Assembly: GCA_003660485.1 (NCBI GenBank)
Contig: QMUI01000002.1
Coordinates: forward strand, 1-14,705
Origin: Thermococci archaeon
Lineage (GTDB): Archaea; Methanobacteriota_B; Thermococci; Thermococcales; Thermococcaceae
Direction: 5' to 3'
Length of the DNA stretch: 14,705 nucleotides
In this document: positions 1-10,642 of the stretch, piece by piece
Layout: every line of letters begins with the position of its first letter
How positions within the stretch are numbered: position 1 is the stretch's first letter
Notes under the pieces: generated by a model
Told to the model about the DNA's origin: nothing
What the model saw: the letters and a program-made list of their open reading frames with translations, nothing else
Databases searched by the model: none
Position numbers and translations under genes: made by a program

Positions 1-508
1 CATGCCTCCGGGGTTCACCAGATCTTTCGCGAAGAGGCTTGATAGCGTATCTAAGATCGACGTTAAGGAGGCTGAAGAAGGTGATGTAGTTGAGGAAGGA
101 AAGGCCTACGTAGCTCCTGGAGATTACCACATGGAGGTAACTTTGCGAAGTGGGAAACCCGTGATAACCCTGAACAAGAAGCCCAAGATTCATGGAGTTA
201 GACCTGCAGCGGATCCCATGATGATTACCGCAGCTCAAGTGTTTGGCAGAAGGACAGTTGGAGTCGTGATGACTGGGATGGGGAGGGATGGGGCCCAGGG
301 AATTGTGGAAATAAAGAAGAGGGGTGGAATAACGATAGCTCAAGATAAGGAGACATCGATAATCTTCGGAATGCCCAAAGCTGCTATAGAAACTGGAATG
401 GTTGATTACGTAGTCCCCTTGGATAAAATCCCCGAGACAGTGGTTATGGCCGTGAACAAGATACGAGGGGGTGGTGTCGTTGGAAGACCTTTCACAGTAT
501 CTAGATGA
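1..508 (+). CDS. cheB: CheB, C-terminal part of methylesterase domain (5' end outside window)
   Basis: This is the last 168 residues of a chemotaxis protein-glutamate methylesterase. CheB removes methyl groups from receptor glutamates and can deamidate glutamines, which resets receptor sensitivity. The ATG at 2-4 is internal: it is the Met of the conserved QHMPPGFT segment, and only the last base of the catalytic His codon lies in the window. The catalytic Asp is visible in [11 protein letters not shown] (D96 of the visible part). The segments [11 protein letters not shown] and [10 protein letters not shown] also fit the CheB esterase domain. The receiver domain and the catalytic Ser (GxSxGG) must lie upstream. 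The stop TGA at 506-508 overlaps the start of cheA, so the two are probably translationally coupled. The identification is firm. Confidence 0.95.
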   Translation, partial: MPPGFTRSFAKRLDSVSKIDVKEAEEGDVVEEGKAYVAPGDYHMEVTLRSGKPVITLNKKPKIHGVRPAADPMMITAAQVFGRRTVGVVMTGMGRDGAQGIVEIKKRGGITIAQDKETSIIFGMPKAAIETGMVDYVVPLDKIPETVVMAVNKIRGGGVVGRPFTVSR

Positions 509-2801
509 ATTCCTAGCGGATGCGAGAGACAGGATTGACAGTCTTAGTAATGCAATCCTTACCTTAGAGAAAATAGTTAAGGAGGGGGGTAACGAGGAGG
601 AGAAAATGGAGCTAATAAACCAGATATTCAGGGATGCCCACACACTTAAGGGCACCGCTGCTACCATGGGCTTCATGAAGTTGAGTGAGACAGCTCACAA
701 GATGGAGAACCTCTTTGACGCGATAAGGAATGGTCAGGTTGAGCTTACACCCGAGCTAGTTGACCTTGTTCTTGAGTTCCTTGATGCAATTGAGACAATG
801 GTTGATAATATTGAGGAGACAGGTAGCGAGGGAGATATTGACGTTTCAGAATTGTTTGCGAGAGCTGACGAGTTTATGAGTGGTGGGGTTACCGGCGAGA
901 AAGTAGAAAAGAAGGAGGAGACACAAAAAGAGAGAGAGGAGAAGAGAGTTGAAGAAGTCGAGGAGAAACGTGAGGAAAAGCTCCCTACAGGAGGGAAGGT
1001 ATACCACATCAAGGTTTACTTCCAGAAGGATGCCCCGCTCAAAGGAGTGAGGGCGTTCTTGATTCTCTCTGACTTAGAGGAGAGGGGAGAAGTTCTTTGG
1101 ACGAACCCTGAGAGGAAGGTCATCGAGGAGGGGAATGCAAATCAAGATGTCATAGAATTTAAGGTCTCAACAGAAGTCCCAAAGGAAGAGCTTGAGAATG
1201 TAATAAAGAGACATCCAGAGGTCGAGAAAGTCGAGATACTTGAGGAGGGTGAAGAGAGAGTAGAGGAAGGAGTTGGGAGGGAGTACATAATTAGAGTCTA
1301 CTTTCAGCCTGACGCTCCCCTTAAGGGCCCAAGAGGATTCTTAATTCTCCAGGATCTTGAGAAAATAGGGACAGTAATTGAGGCTAACCCAAGTAGACAG
1401 GATATAGAGAATGGCAACTTTATTGAAAACAAGTACTTCGAAGTGAAACTTAGAACCCAAGAGAACGTTGAGAAGATAAGGGAGATCTTGAAGAAACATC
1501 CTGATGTTGTGAACTTTGATATATCTTCTGGAAAAGAAAAAGTGGAGGAGAAGAAAGAAAAAGAAGAAAAGAAACCTGCAGTAGCTCCTCAACCACCTAA
1601 GCAACCGAAGAAGCCGCAGAGAATAGAGACTCCTAAGGTTAAAGTCTCGAAGATAATAAAAATCGATGTAAGTCACTTAGATAAGCTGATGAACTTAGTT
1701 GGTGAGCTTGTAATCACGAAGGGTAGACTGGAGCAGATAGCCGAAAGGCTTGGTGATAGGGAACTTCTTGAGACCCTTTCCACCCTATCAAGGCTTCTTA
1801 CTGAGCTGCAGGACGAGATAATGACGATGAGGCTAACACCAATAGCAGAAGTCTTCAATAAATTCCCCAGGATGGTCCGTGAGCTGGCAAGGAAGATGGG
1901 TAAGGAAGTTGAGTTCATAATGGAAGGTGCCGACATAGAAGTTGACAGAACGATCTTGGAAAAGCTTGGAGATGCTCTAGTTCACCTACTTAGGAATGCC
2001 ATTGACCACGGTATAGAACCCCCGGAGGAGAGGGTAGCTAAAGGCAAACCAAGGACTGGTAGAGTTGAGCTGATAGCAAAGAGGGAAAGGAATCACGTAG
2101 TTATAATTGTAAGGGACGATGGTAGAGGTATAGACCCTGAGAAGGTCAAGAGAAAGGCAATAGAAAGGGGCTTGATTTCTCCAGAGGAAGCTGCAAGCTT
2201 GAGTGACGAGGAGGCAATTAACTTAATCTTTCTCCCTGGGTTCAGCACTGCTGACAAAGTCACTGATGTTTCTGGAAGGGGAGTCGGGATGGACGTCGTT
2301 AAGGAAGTCGTGAAGTCAATGAACGGTACAATTAGCGTTCAAACGGAAGTTGGAAAGGGAACTACATTTATCCTCAAGTTGCCAATAAGCATGGCGATAA
2401 TCCAGGCACTTCTAATTAGGGTACAAAATGAGGTCTATGCAATACCAATCAATAACATTCTTGAGACAATTGAAGTCGATCCCACAATTCTCAAGACTAT
2501 TGGGGGTAGGCACGTTATAGTCCTGAGAGGTGAGATAATCCCAGTTGTAATGCTGCATGAACTCTTCGGCCTTCCGATACCTGAAGTTGAGAGATTCCCC
2601 GCTATAATCGTTGACTATGGGGCACAGAAGGTTGCAATAGGGGTCGATGAGTTGCTCCACAAGAGGGACATCGTAATCAAGAACTTAGGAAAGTTCCTAT
2701 CAAATATCAGGGGCTTTGCAGGAGCTACAATACTCGGAGATGGAAGTGTAGTTCTCATCATAGACATTGGCGGTCTCCTTGGAGGTGGATATCATGGCTG
2801 A
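471..2801 (+). CDS. cheA: CheA chemotaxis histidine kinase with two tandem P2-like domains
   Basis: CheA is the cytoplasmic histidine kinase of the receptor array and phosphorylates CheY and CheB. Numbering is from GTG 471. The P1/Hpt domain is residues 5-130, with phosphorylated His57 in [14 protein letters not shown]. Two homologous P2-like response-regulator docking domains follow at about 175-258 and 270-353. A K/E/P-rich linker runs from 354 to 398, P3 dimerization from about 399 to 460, and P4 ATPase from about 467 to 640, with N box LLRNAIDHG (N509), DDGRGID (549-555) and [10 protein letters not shown]5, the CheW-like domain, fills the C-terminus. The start is uncertain. GTG 471, GTG 474 and TTG 480 are in frame. 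TTG 480 (protein MEDLSQYL...) has the best spacing from GAGGGG at 465-470. The frame overlaps cheB by 29-38 nt, and its TGA overlaps the start of cheC1. Confidence 0.96.
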   Translation: MVSLEDLSQYLDEFLADARDRIDSLSNAILTLEKIVKEGGNEEEKMELINQIFRDAHTLKGTAATMGFMKLSETAHKMENLFDAIRNGQVELTPELVDLVLEFLDAIETMVDNIEETGSEGDIDVSELFARADEFMSGGVTGEKVEKKEETQKEREEKRVEEVEEKREEKLPTGGKVYHIKVYFQKDAPLKGVRAFLILSDLEERGEVLWTNPERKVIEEGNANQDVIEFKVSTEVPKEELENVIKRHPEVEKVEILEEGEERVEEGVGREYIIRVYFQPDAPLKGPRGFLILQDLEKIGTVIEANPSRQDIENGNFIENKYFEVKLRTQENVEKIREILKKHPDVVNFDISSGKEKVEEKKEKEEKKPAVAPQPPKQPKKPQRIETPKVKVSKIIKIDVSHLDKLMNLVGELVITKGRLEQIAERLGDRELLETLSTLSRLLTELQDEIMTMRLTPIAEVFNKFPRMVRELARKMGKEVEFIMEGADIEVDRTILEKLGDALVHLLRNAIDHGIEPPEERVAKGKPRTGRVELIAKRERNHVVIIVRDDGRGIDPEKVKRKAIERGLISPEEAASLSDEEAINLIFLPGFSTADKVTDVSGRGVGMDVVKEVVKSMNGTISVQTEVGKGTTFILKLPISMAIIQALLIRVQNEVYAIPINNILETIEVDPTILKTIGGRHVIVLRGEIIPVVMLHELFGLPIPEVERFPAIIVDYGAQKVAIGVDELLHKRDIVIKNLGKFLSNIRGFAGATILGDGSVVLIIDIGGLLGGGYHG
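993..1530 (+). repeat. Tandem duplication of P2-like domain inside cheA
   Basis: Two successive domains of about 85 codons share the same pattern: an I-x-VYFQ-x-DAPLKG strand, an R-x-FLIL-x-DLE helix, a NP-x-R-x-x-IE-x-GN segment, and a closing KHP/RHP-x-V-x-x-x-x-I strand. Copy 1 covers about 993-1245 and copy 2 about 1278-1530. They are joined by a short E/V-rich linker. P2 in characterised CheA proteins is a CheY/CheB docking domain and is usually single. The similarity is clear at protein level and diverged at DNA level, which points to an old duplication. Confidence 0.85.
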
Positions 2802-3423
2802 AAACTTTGAGGAGTACATTAAGAATTTAGATGAATTCGCCAAAAGTGCATTAGTCGAAACCTTCAACATAGGAGCTTCCCACGCTGCAACTGCATTAAG
2901 TCAAATGACGGGGAAAGAGGTCGACGTCTCAGTCCCAAACTTAAGGATAGTGGCCATAAAAACCGTTCCAGAGGTAGTTGGTGAGGACGTTAAGGTTGCG
3001 GTATATATAAAACTTGGCAAGGACTTCAGTAGCCATGCCTTCTTCATAGCTGACTATGATGATGCCCTAAAGATGTTCGACATGATGATAGGTAATCCCC
3101 CAGGCACTACAAAGGACATGGATGAAATGGTAAAGTCATCTTTCATGGAGATGGGGAATATTCTAATCTCAGCTTTTGCTAATGCCCTCAGTGAATTCCT
3201 GGGGATTACGATTGAACAAAGCCCCCCTAACTTGGCAATAGACTTCCTCCCCGCTATTTTGGACGTTGCCTTGGCAGACATAGGGAAGTATTGCGACTAC
3301 ACGATAATCCTCGAAACTAAGATCACGATAAGTGGTGTGGAATTTGAGGAGCATTTTCTCCTTTTCCCGAAGCCTGAAGATATGAAGAGGATCCTTGAGA
3401 AGCTGATGGGGGGATTGGTATGA
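2794..3423 (+). CDS. cheC: CheC-type CheY-P phosphatase, paralogue 1
   Basis: This is a 209-residue CheC/CheX/FliY-family phosphatase that hydrolyses CheY-P and in the Bacillus/Thermotoga system binds CheD. Both family active-site signatures, [DS]-x3-E-x2-N-x22-P, are intact. The first is SALVETFN with a Pro exactly 22 residues after the Asn (VSVP). The second is SSFMEMGN, again with 22 residues before a Pro (QSPP). I chose the ATG at 2794 because GGAGGTGG at 2781-2788 is ideally placed for it; the frame is open further upstream but without such a site. The start overlaps the cheA stop by 8 nt, and the stop overlaps the next ATG as ATGA. The protein is cytoplasmic with no membrane segment. 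Confidence 0.94.
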   Translation: MAENFEEYIKNLDEFAKSALVETFNIGASHAATALSQMTGKEVDVSVPNLRIVAIKTVPEVVGEDVKVAVYIKLGKDFSSHAFFIADYDDALKMFDMMIGNPPGTTKDMDEMVKSSFMEMGNILISAFANALSEFLGITIEQSPPNLAIDFLPAILDVALADIGKYCDYTIILETKITISGVEFEEHFLLFPKPEDMKRILEKLMGGLV

Positions 3424-4042
3424 AGAAGAGCGAGTGGTATAAGGACATATTCAGAGAGGCCTCAAACATAGCGATCTCCCATGCCCTAACGGCATTATCA
3501 CAGATGATTGGCGGGCCAATAGAAGTGAAGCCCCCCGAAGTGGAAATAGTATCAAGAGTTGAATTCCTCAAAAGATTGGCAGAGAGAGGAGTTTCAAACA
3601 GCTTCACAGTCATGTTTGACATTACTGAGGGTCTTTCGGGTTTAGCCATACTTCAATTCCCTAAGCAAAGTGCACTAAACATAAGTGCCGTCTTAATGGG
3701 TATGGAACCTGGGAGCGTTACGGAACTCGATGATATGGGCAAATCAGCGCTAATGGAAGTAGGTAATATCTTGATATCCGTGTACACAGATATTCTTTCA
3801 AATCTCATGGGTGAGTCTGTCTCTTTAAGTCCCCCAAAGCCTGCTGAATCACTTTATGATATAGAGAAGGAATTAGGGAGGCCTGATTTAAGGGATGTTG
3901 AGAGTATTATAGTCTTCAAATCTAGCTTTCACAAGCAGGATATTGGCGTTGAGAGCTACTTCTATATTGTACCAACTCCAGAATCCTTCACTAAGCTCGT
4001 GAAGAAACTAGAAAGCCAGGTAATCGAAGAGGTTGAGAAGCA

Positions 4043-4046
<4 letters not shown>
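3420..4046 (+). CDS. cheC: CheC-type CheY-P phosphatase, paralogue 2
   Basis: This 208-residue second CheC-family protein lies directly behind the first with an ATGA overlap. Both phosphatase signatures are present: DIFREASN with a Pro after 22 residues (VKPP), and SALMEVGN with a Pro after 22 residues (LSPP). It resembles paralogue 1 in layout (SHA-x-TALSQM near the N-terminus, MEMGN/MEVGNILIS in the second half), so the pair arose by tandem duplication. By family knowledge one copy may work mainly as the CheD partner and the other as the phosphatase, but the motifs here do not show which. Its TGA overlaps the cheD start region. Confidence 0.93.
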
Positions 4047-6792
<2,746 letters not shown>

Positions 6793-6828
6793 TCCTCTTT
6801 CATCAAAATTTTTAGGGGGGTGAGGGTT

Positions 6829-7581
6829 ATGGACGTCCTGACAATAATCCTCATGGTGATTGTGGTTGTAGTGGCAGTGCTACTTTCCTCAATGATAGTC
6901 TCTAGTATGCTCTCGAAGCAAATGAGGACAATTCAGGCAATGATAGCCACTAGCACTTTAGAAACTCCAACAAAAGAAGTAACGCAGGTTAAAACCTCAG
7001 AGGGCAGGAAGGCTGAGGAAAGCTTTGAGAAAGAAAGGAAGAAAGTATTCCAGGGAGTTAATGAGGAGGAGATACTCAAGAAGCTTAAGCAGGTTATAAA
7101 TGAAAAGGTGCAGAACGTCCTTAGCGAAGCCAAAAAGAAGAAAGAGAGGCTACTCATGCTACTTGACGTTGCGAGGGGTTATGCCTTGGGGTTCATAAGC
7201 GAGGAAGAGTACAATGCCTTCCTGATGAAGGTTCTCTCCGAGCTGGATGAATTCAAGAGGCTTTGGTTAGCAAGGTTCCCCTCCCAAAATGATAGGGATA
7301 AGTTGAATCAGATGATAGGGTACGTTGCCAGAACGAAGTTGCCAATTGAAGTTAGAGAGAAAGGCAAAGAGGGAAAAATAAAACTTTCTCCCGATGAGGC
7401 TCTCATAAGGATAACCTCGAACATCAATAGTGCTCTCTCGATATTAGATGACCTTATAAGGAAGAGAGGTGAGAACCCAGCCGTGACGTCACTTGAGATT
7501 CAGTTAAGCCAGGAGGTTGAAAAGTTAAGAAAGAAAGTTGAACAGTTAGAAGCGAGGCTCCAAGAGCTAGAGGCCCTCTAA
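6829..7581 (+). CDS. Membrane-anchored coiled-coil protein of unknown function in the che operon
   Basis: I do not recognise a family for this 250-residue protein. It begins with one strongly hydrophobic N-terminal segment (about residues 4-25, rich in I, V, L and M), followed by a Thr/Lys-rich stretch and a charged, helical cytoplasmic region. Near the C-terminus it has a leucine heptad segment (about 220-250, EVEKLRKKVEQLEARLQELEAL-like). The layout suggests a single-pass or signal-anchor protein that oligomerises in the cytoplasm. ATG 6829 is preferred because GGGGGGTGAGG at 6815-6825 lies just upstream; an in-frame GTG at 6820 is possible. It lies between the receptor and cheF (13-nt gap), so a role in array assembly, polar placement or coupling to the archaellum is a reasonable but unproven inference. 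Confidence 0.8.
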   Translation: MDVLTIILMVIVVVVAVLLSSMIVSSMLSKQMRTIQAMIATSTLETPTKEVTQVKTSEGRKAEESFEKERKKVFQGVNEEEILKKLKQVINEKVQNVLSEAKKKKERLLMLLDVARGYALGFISEEEYNAFLMKVLSELDEFKRLWLARFPSQNDRDKLNQMIGYVARTKLPIEVREKGKEGKIKLSPDEALIRITSNINSALSILDDLIRKRGENPAVTSLEIQLSQEVEKLRKKVEQLEARLQELEAL

Positions 7582-7594
7582 TGGGGGCACACCA

Positions 7595-8620
7595 ATGGCG
7601 ATAGCAGAAACTAGAGTTAAAGTGGCTATTCAGTCATCTTGGAAGAGCTTGAGGGGGGTTAGTTGGAGGGATGCTATTGCTCAGCTGGACTCGGATAGGT
7701 TAGTTATTAAGTACCTAAGGATGGGAGAGGTAGTTGGTGAGGATAGCTTTCCATTCTCAGCTCTTAGTGACATTAGCGTGAGGATTCCAGATGAAGTTAA
7801 ACTGAACCCTGAGAAGGAGCATTTTGGAATGAAGTTTTACATCCCAACGAGGGGTGAGATACTCCTCATACTGACGATAGAGGAGAATCTCCTGATATAT
7901 GATGAGAAAAAGTTCCTTGACTTTATTCACAAGATATTTGAGACTTTAATCAATGGAAAGCCCGCCATGATACAACTTGCGAGAATCGTTGGTGGAGCTA
8001 TAAACATGGAATCTAAGTGGCAGAAAGGTTGGCTTAGAGTAGTTAAAGTAAAATCTGCGAGAACTCAAAAGACTGAGAGGAGTGTTGTGGTCATAACCGA
8101 GGATAAGAAACCGATCTCAATATTCTCGGATATTGAAGACATAGAAGTAGAGGAAGTTGATATGGATGGTAGAAAGGTCAAGGCCTGGAAAATAAGGCAC
8201 TACTATATAAATCAGAGTGTTACCTCCTACCTATATATCCCAGAAAAGCAGACCCAACTCTTCGTCCTGAGGTATTTATTAAAGTATAACCCAGGAACAA
8301 TGGAGTTCATAATGAAAATAGCTGATGACTTTCCAGCTTTAAAAGCGGAGTTTCAGGAGTTCATGGAGAGGGAGTTAAGGGAGTTAGAGGCCCTGGACGA
8401 AATGGAGAAGCAGATACTTGTTGCATTGTACTCTGGTATAGATCCCCTTGAGCTACATCAATTCCTGGGTGTTAGTGAGAAGGAGATTGAGGAAATATAT
8501 GACAGGATGATAGATAAGGGGCTCCTGAAAATTGTGATGATAAGGAAAGTGGTTGATTTAACTAATGAGGGAAGGAGGCTTGTGAATAAGTTGCTTAAGT
8601 ACGGACTTGTTTCAATGTGA
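7595..8620 (+). CDS. cheF: CheF, archaeal chemotaxis adaptor to the archaellum
   Basis: This 341-residue protein matches the archaeal CheF family (formerly DUF439). In haloarchaea CheF binds CheY, CheD and CheC and links the Che system to the archaellum motor complex. The sequence shows an N-terminal beta-rich region typical of the family (about 1-135, with WKSLRGVSWRDAIAQL) and a second related half (about 135-260, MESKWQKGWLRVVKVKS). The C-terminus looks like a winged helix (about 270-341): ILVALYSGIDPLELHQFLGV, IEEIYDRMIDKGLL, then VVDLTNEGRRLVNKLL. A GGGGG at 7583-7587 precedes the ATG. It is the last gene of the che operon seen here, and its 3' end overlaps the convergent DUF257 gene by 26 nt. 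Confidence 0.9.
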   Translation: MAIAETRVKVAIQSSWKSLRGVSWRDAIAQLDSDRLVIKYLRMGEVVGEDSFPFSALSDISVRIPDEVKLNPEKEHFGMKFYIPTRGEILLILTIEENLLIYDEKKFLDFIHKIFETLINGKPAMIQLARIVGGAINMESKWQKGWLRVVKVKSARTQKTERSVVVITEDKKPISIFSDIEDIEVEEVDMDGRKVKAWKIRHYYINQSVTSYLYIPEKQTQLFVLRYLLKYNPGTMEFIMKIADDFPALKAEFQEFMERELRELEALDEMEKQILVALYSGIDPLELHQFLGVSEKEIEEIYDRMIDKGLLKIVMIRKVVDLTNEGRRLVNKLLKYGLVSM

Positions 8621-9299
8621 GGAGTAGGTTCATTATCGTGGGTGTTGTTATTTCTATAGTCCTCTTTATTATCCCCACTATAGGCATTTTCTCAACCCTA
8701 AAGATACCCGCCCCTTCCCTGGGCTCTGCTTTAACGACGGTTGTTGCTATTCTCTCTAGTTCTGGGAGTGGATCCAACGGTAGCCTTTTCGTTACACTAG
8801 TGTCCATAATATATATCACAATAGTATTTTCGTGTCCTAATGACTTCTGAATTTCCACAATTATTTGATAAAAGTCATTATACTTCGAGAGGAGAGCCAT
8901 TAACCTTTCGCATCCTACGACTAAGACGATAATTTCCTTTTTCTTCTCCCTTAGATAATCTTCAAGAACTTCCCTATATCTCTTCACGTAGAGTATATGT
9001 TCTCCTGCTACGCCAACCCTTTTTATTACCTTTCCAATGTTAATCGTTCCTCCAACTTTTACAACTGGGATATCACTAAATGCATCCTTAAATCCAAATA
9101 TCCTAAGGTGCTCCGACAGCACGTGTAGCGTGTCAAGCATGTCGACTATAACCAGTTCCTTCCCTCTGAGCTCCGAATATTTCTTTAGCAATATTGCAAA
9201 GAATTCTGGGCCATAGGAGCTTGATTCTGCTTTCATAACCACTACTTCTCCCAGATTAAGGTTATCAAGTAAATTAAAGAGCTCATTCATTGACTCCAT
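8595..9299 (-). CDS. DUF257 family protein, probable RecA-fold protein without a Walker A motif
   Basis: This 234-residue protein resembles DUF257, a family known mainly from Thermococcales with no established function. The N-terminal part reads like a KaiC/FlaH-type RecA fold: a strand (GEVVVMKAE), a turn where a P-loop would sit (AESSSYGPEFF), and a helix. There is no GxxxxGK[ST], so ATP binding by the usual loop is unlikely. A hydrophobic strand IIVLVVGCERL sits where Walker B would be expected. It is the third gene of a leftward group, 36 nt after glycerate kinase, with its own TATA-like element. A second Met lies three codons in. The 3' end overlaps cheF. Whether it has anything to do with motility is not shown by the sequence. 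Confidence 0.75.
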   Translation of the reverse strand: MESMNELFNLLDNLNLGEVVVMKAESSSYGPEFFAILLKKYSELRGKELVIVDMLDTLHVLSEHLRIFGFKDAFSDIPVVKVGGTINIGKVIKRVGVAGEHILYVKRYREVLEDYLREKKKEIIVLVVGCERLMALLSKYNDFYQIIVEIQKSLGHENTIVIYIMDTSVTKRLPLDPLPELERIATTVVKAEPREGAGIFRVEKMPIVGIIKRTIEITTPTIMNLLLTLKQVRT

Positions 9300-9328
9300 A
9301 AGAATCCCCGAAAAACCTAAAGGTAAAA

Positions 9329-9340
9329 GATATATTTAAG
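9329..9340 (-). promoter_or_regulatory. TATA-like element upstream of the DUF257 gene
   Basis: Read on the minus strand this is CTTAAATATATC, close to the archaeal TATA box, centred about 35 nt before the ATG at 9299. It partly overlaps the end of the glycerate kinase gene. A GGGG stretch at 9305-9308 may act as a weak ribosome binding site. This could let the DUF257 gene be transcribed separately from the two genes before it. The call comes from sequence pattern only. Confidence 0.4.
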
Positions 9341-10631
9341 TTTTCTCAATAATTGCAATAACTATTGAATTCACATTCGTTCCCGTGGGTCCAGTGAATA
9401 ATAGAGCTCCAACTCTCTTGAGGGCTTCATACGCATTATGAGAGAATAAATATTCTTCAACGTCAATTCCTTCGCTTCTTAGCTTTTCATAAGTTTTCCC
9501 ATCCACTATCCCCCCAGCGGCGTCCGTCGGCCCGTCGGTTCCATCCGTATCAAAGGCAACCAACGTGACATTGAGCCCCCTTATTTTTCTTGATGCGCTA
9601 AGTGCTATCTCCTGGTTTGGGCCCCCCTTACCGCTTTCTCCCTTAATTGTCACTGTCGTCTCCCCTCCGAATACTAAAACCACCGGCGGTCTAAATGGTC
9701 TTCCCCTCTCAGCTATCTCCTTCGCTATTGAAGCTATGAAAATACCTACCTCCCTAGCTTCACCTTCTAGAACAGTGGTTAGTATGTAGGCATCAAAACC
9801 TTTCTCCCTGGCTTTCTTGACTATTGCCTCGCAGGATTTAGAATTACTAGCTATTAGGAAGTTATAAATATTTGGAAGATCTTCTTTTAGTGTTTCATCA
9901 ATCTCCCCCTTTATGCCTTTTTCTATAACAGCTCTGACGCTCTCTGGCACTTTCTCCCATATTCCATATAGATCAAGAATTCTCTTCGCATCTTTGAAAG
10001 TTGTTGGATCTTTAACCGTTGGTCCAGATGCTATTGCCTCCAGGTTATCTCCCACGACATCCGATATTATCAGGGCGATCCCTATTCCTTTAATTCTCTT
10101 TGCAAGCTTTCCACCTTTAACTTTGGAGATATGCTTCCTAACCGTGTTTATCTCATGTATTGTTGCCCCACTCGTTATTAAGAGCTCATTTGTTCTCTTT
10201 AGATCTTCAAGCGTTATTCCATCTTCCGGAAGCTCAAATAGGGCTGAGCCCCCTCCCGAGATTAATACAAAAATAATATCATCTTTGCTTGTCTTCTCTA
10301 AGATCCTCAAGGCTTCTTCTGCTCCTTTAATTGAGTTTTCATCCGGGATAGGATGGCCAGCTTCTATCACCCTGATTTTCTTTAAGGGTCTTCCATAGCC
10401 ATACTTGGTTACAGCTACTCCGTCTTCAACTTCAACGATTTCTTCTATGGCCCTTGCCATCTCGCAAGCGGCTTTTCCAAAGGCTATAACATAAATGCCT
10501 CCTTTAACTAAGAACTCTTTTCCATCCACTATTATTTTATTCCCCTGAACTTTTACGACTCTTTTCACGGCTTTGTATGGATCCGCTGCATTTATTGCTT
10601 CTTTAACGAGCTCTAGGGCAAATTCCTTCAT
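9336..10631 (-). CDS. gckA: Glycerate 2-kinase (MOFRL family)
   Basis: This 431-residue protein phosphorylates D-glycerate with ATP to 2-phosphoglycerate, feeding glycerate from sugar or serine breakdown into lower glycolysis. Visible family segments, in order, are AFGKAACEMA, EAGHPIPDENS, FVLISGGGSALF, INTVRKHISKVKGGKLA, ISDVVGDNLEAIASGPT, FGGETTVTIKGESGKGGPNQE, FDTDGTDGPTDAAGG and FTGPTGTNVNS. The first two-thirds form the kinase N-terminal domain and the remainder the MOFRL domain. Length is normal for archaeal members. A strong GGAGGTGA precedes the ATG, immediately after the RNA ligase stop (11-nt gap), so the two are probably co-transcribed. P. horikoshii has a crystallised homologue that I remember as PH0495. 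The reaction product is inferred from the family. Confidence 0.92.
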   Translation of the reverse strand: MKEFALELVKEAINAADPYKAVKRVVKVQGNKIIVDGKEFLVKGGIYVIAFGKAACEMARAIEEIVEVEDGVAVTKYGYGRPLKKIRVIEAGHPIPDENSIKGAEEALRILEKTSKDDIIFVLISGGGSALFELPEDGITLEDLKRTNELLITSGATIHEINTVRKHISKVKGGKLAKRIKGIGIALIISDVVGDNLEAIASGPTVKDPTTFKDAKRILDLYGIWEKVPESVRAVIEKGIKGEIDETLKEDLPNIYNFLIASNSKSCEAIVKKAREKGFDAYILTTVLEGEAREVGIFIASIAKEIAERGRPFRPPVVLVFGGETTVTIKGESGKGGPNQEIALSASRKIRGLNVTLVAFDTDGTDGPTDAAGGIVDGKTYEKLRSEGIDVEEYLFSHNAYEALKRVGALLFTGPTGTNVNSIVIAIIEKT

Positions 10632-10642
10632 AATGTCACCTC

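Noticed and set aside
2767..2793. N-terminal extension of cheC1 (nine extra codons)
   Set aside because: The extension lies in the cheA coding region without a binding site, whereas GGAGGTGG is ideally placed for ATG 2794 and CheC proteins normally begin close to this point.
6793..6828. Possible terminator or promoter between the receptor and the coiled-coil gene
   Set aside because: The 36-nt gap has a short T run but no stem or clear TATA box. The spacing fits simple operon continuation.
8617..8850. A 77-codon plus-strand frame with a hydrophobic N-terminus starting at the cheF stop
   Set aside because: It lies wholly antisense to the DUF257 gene and its hydrophobic stretch mirrors that gene's codons. 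A small membrane protein cannot be fully excluded, but nothing supports it beyond position.
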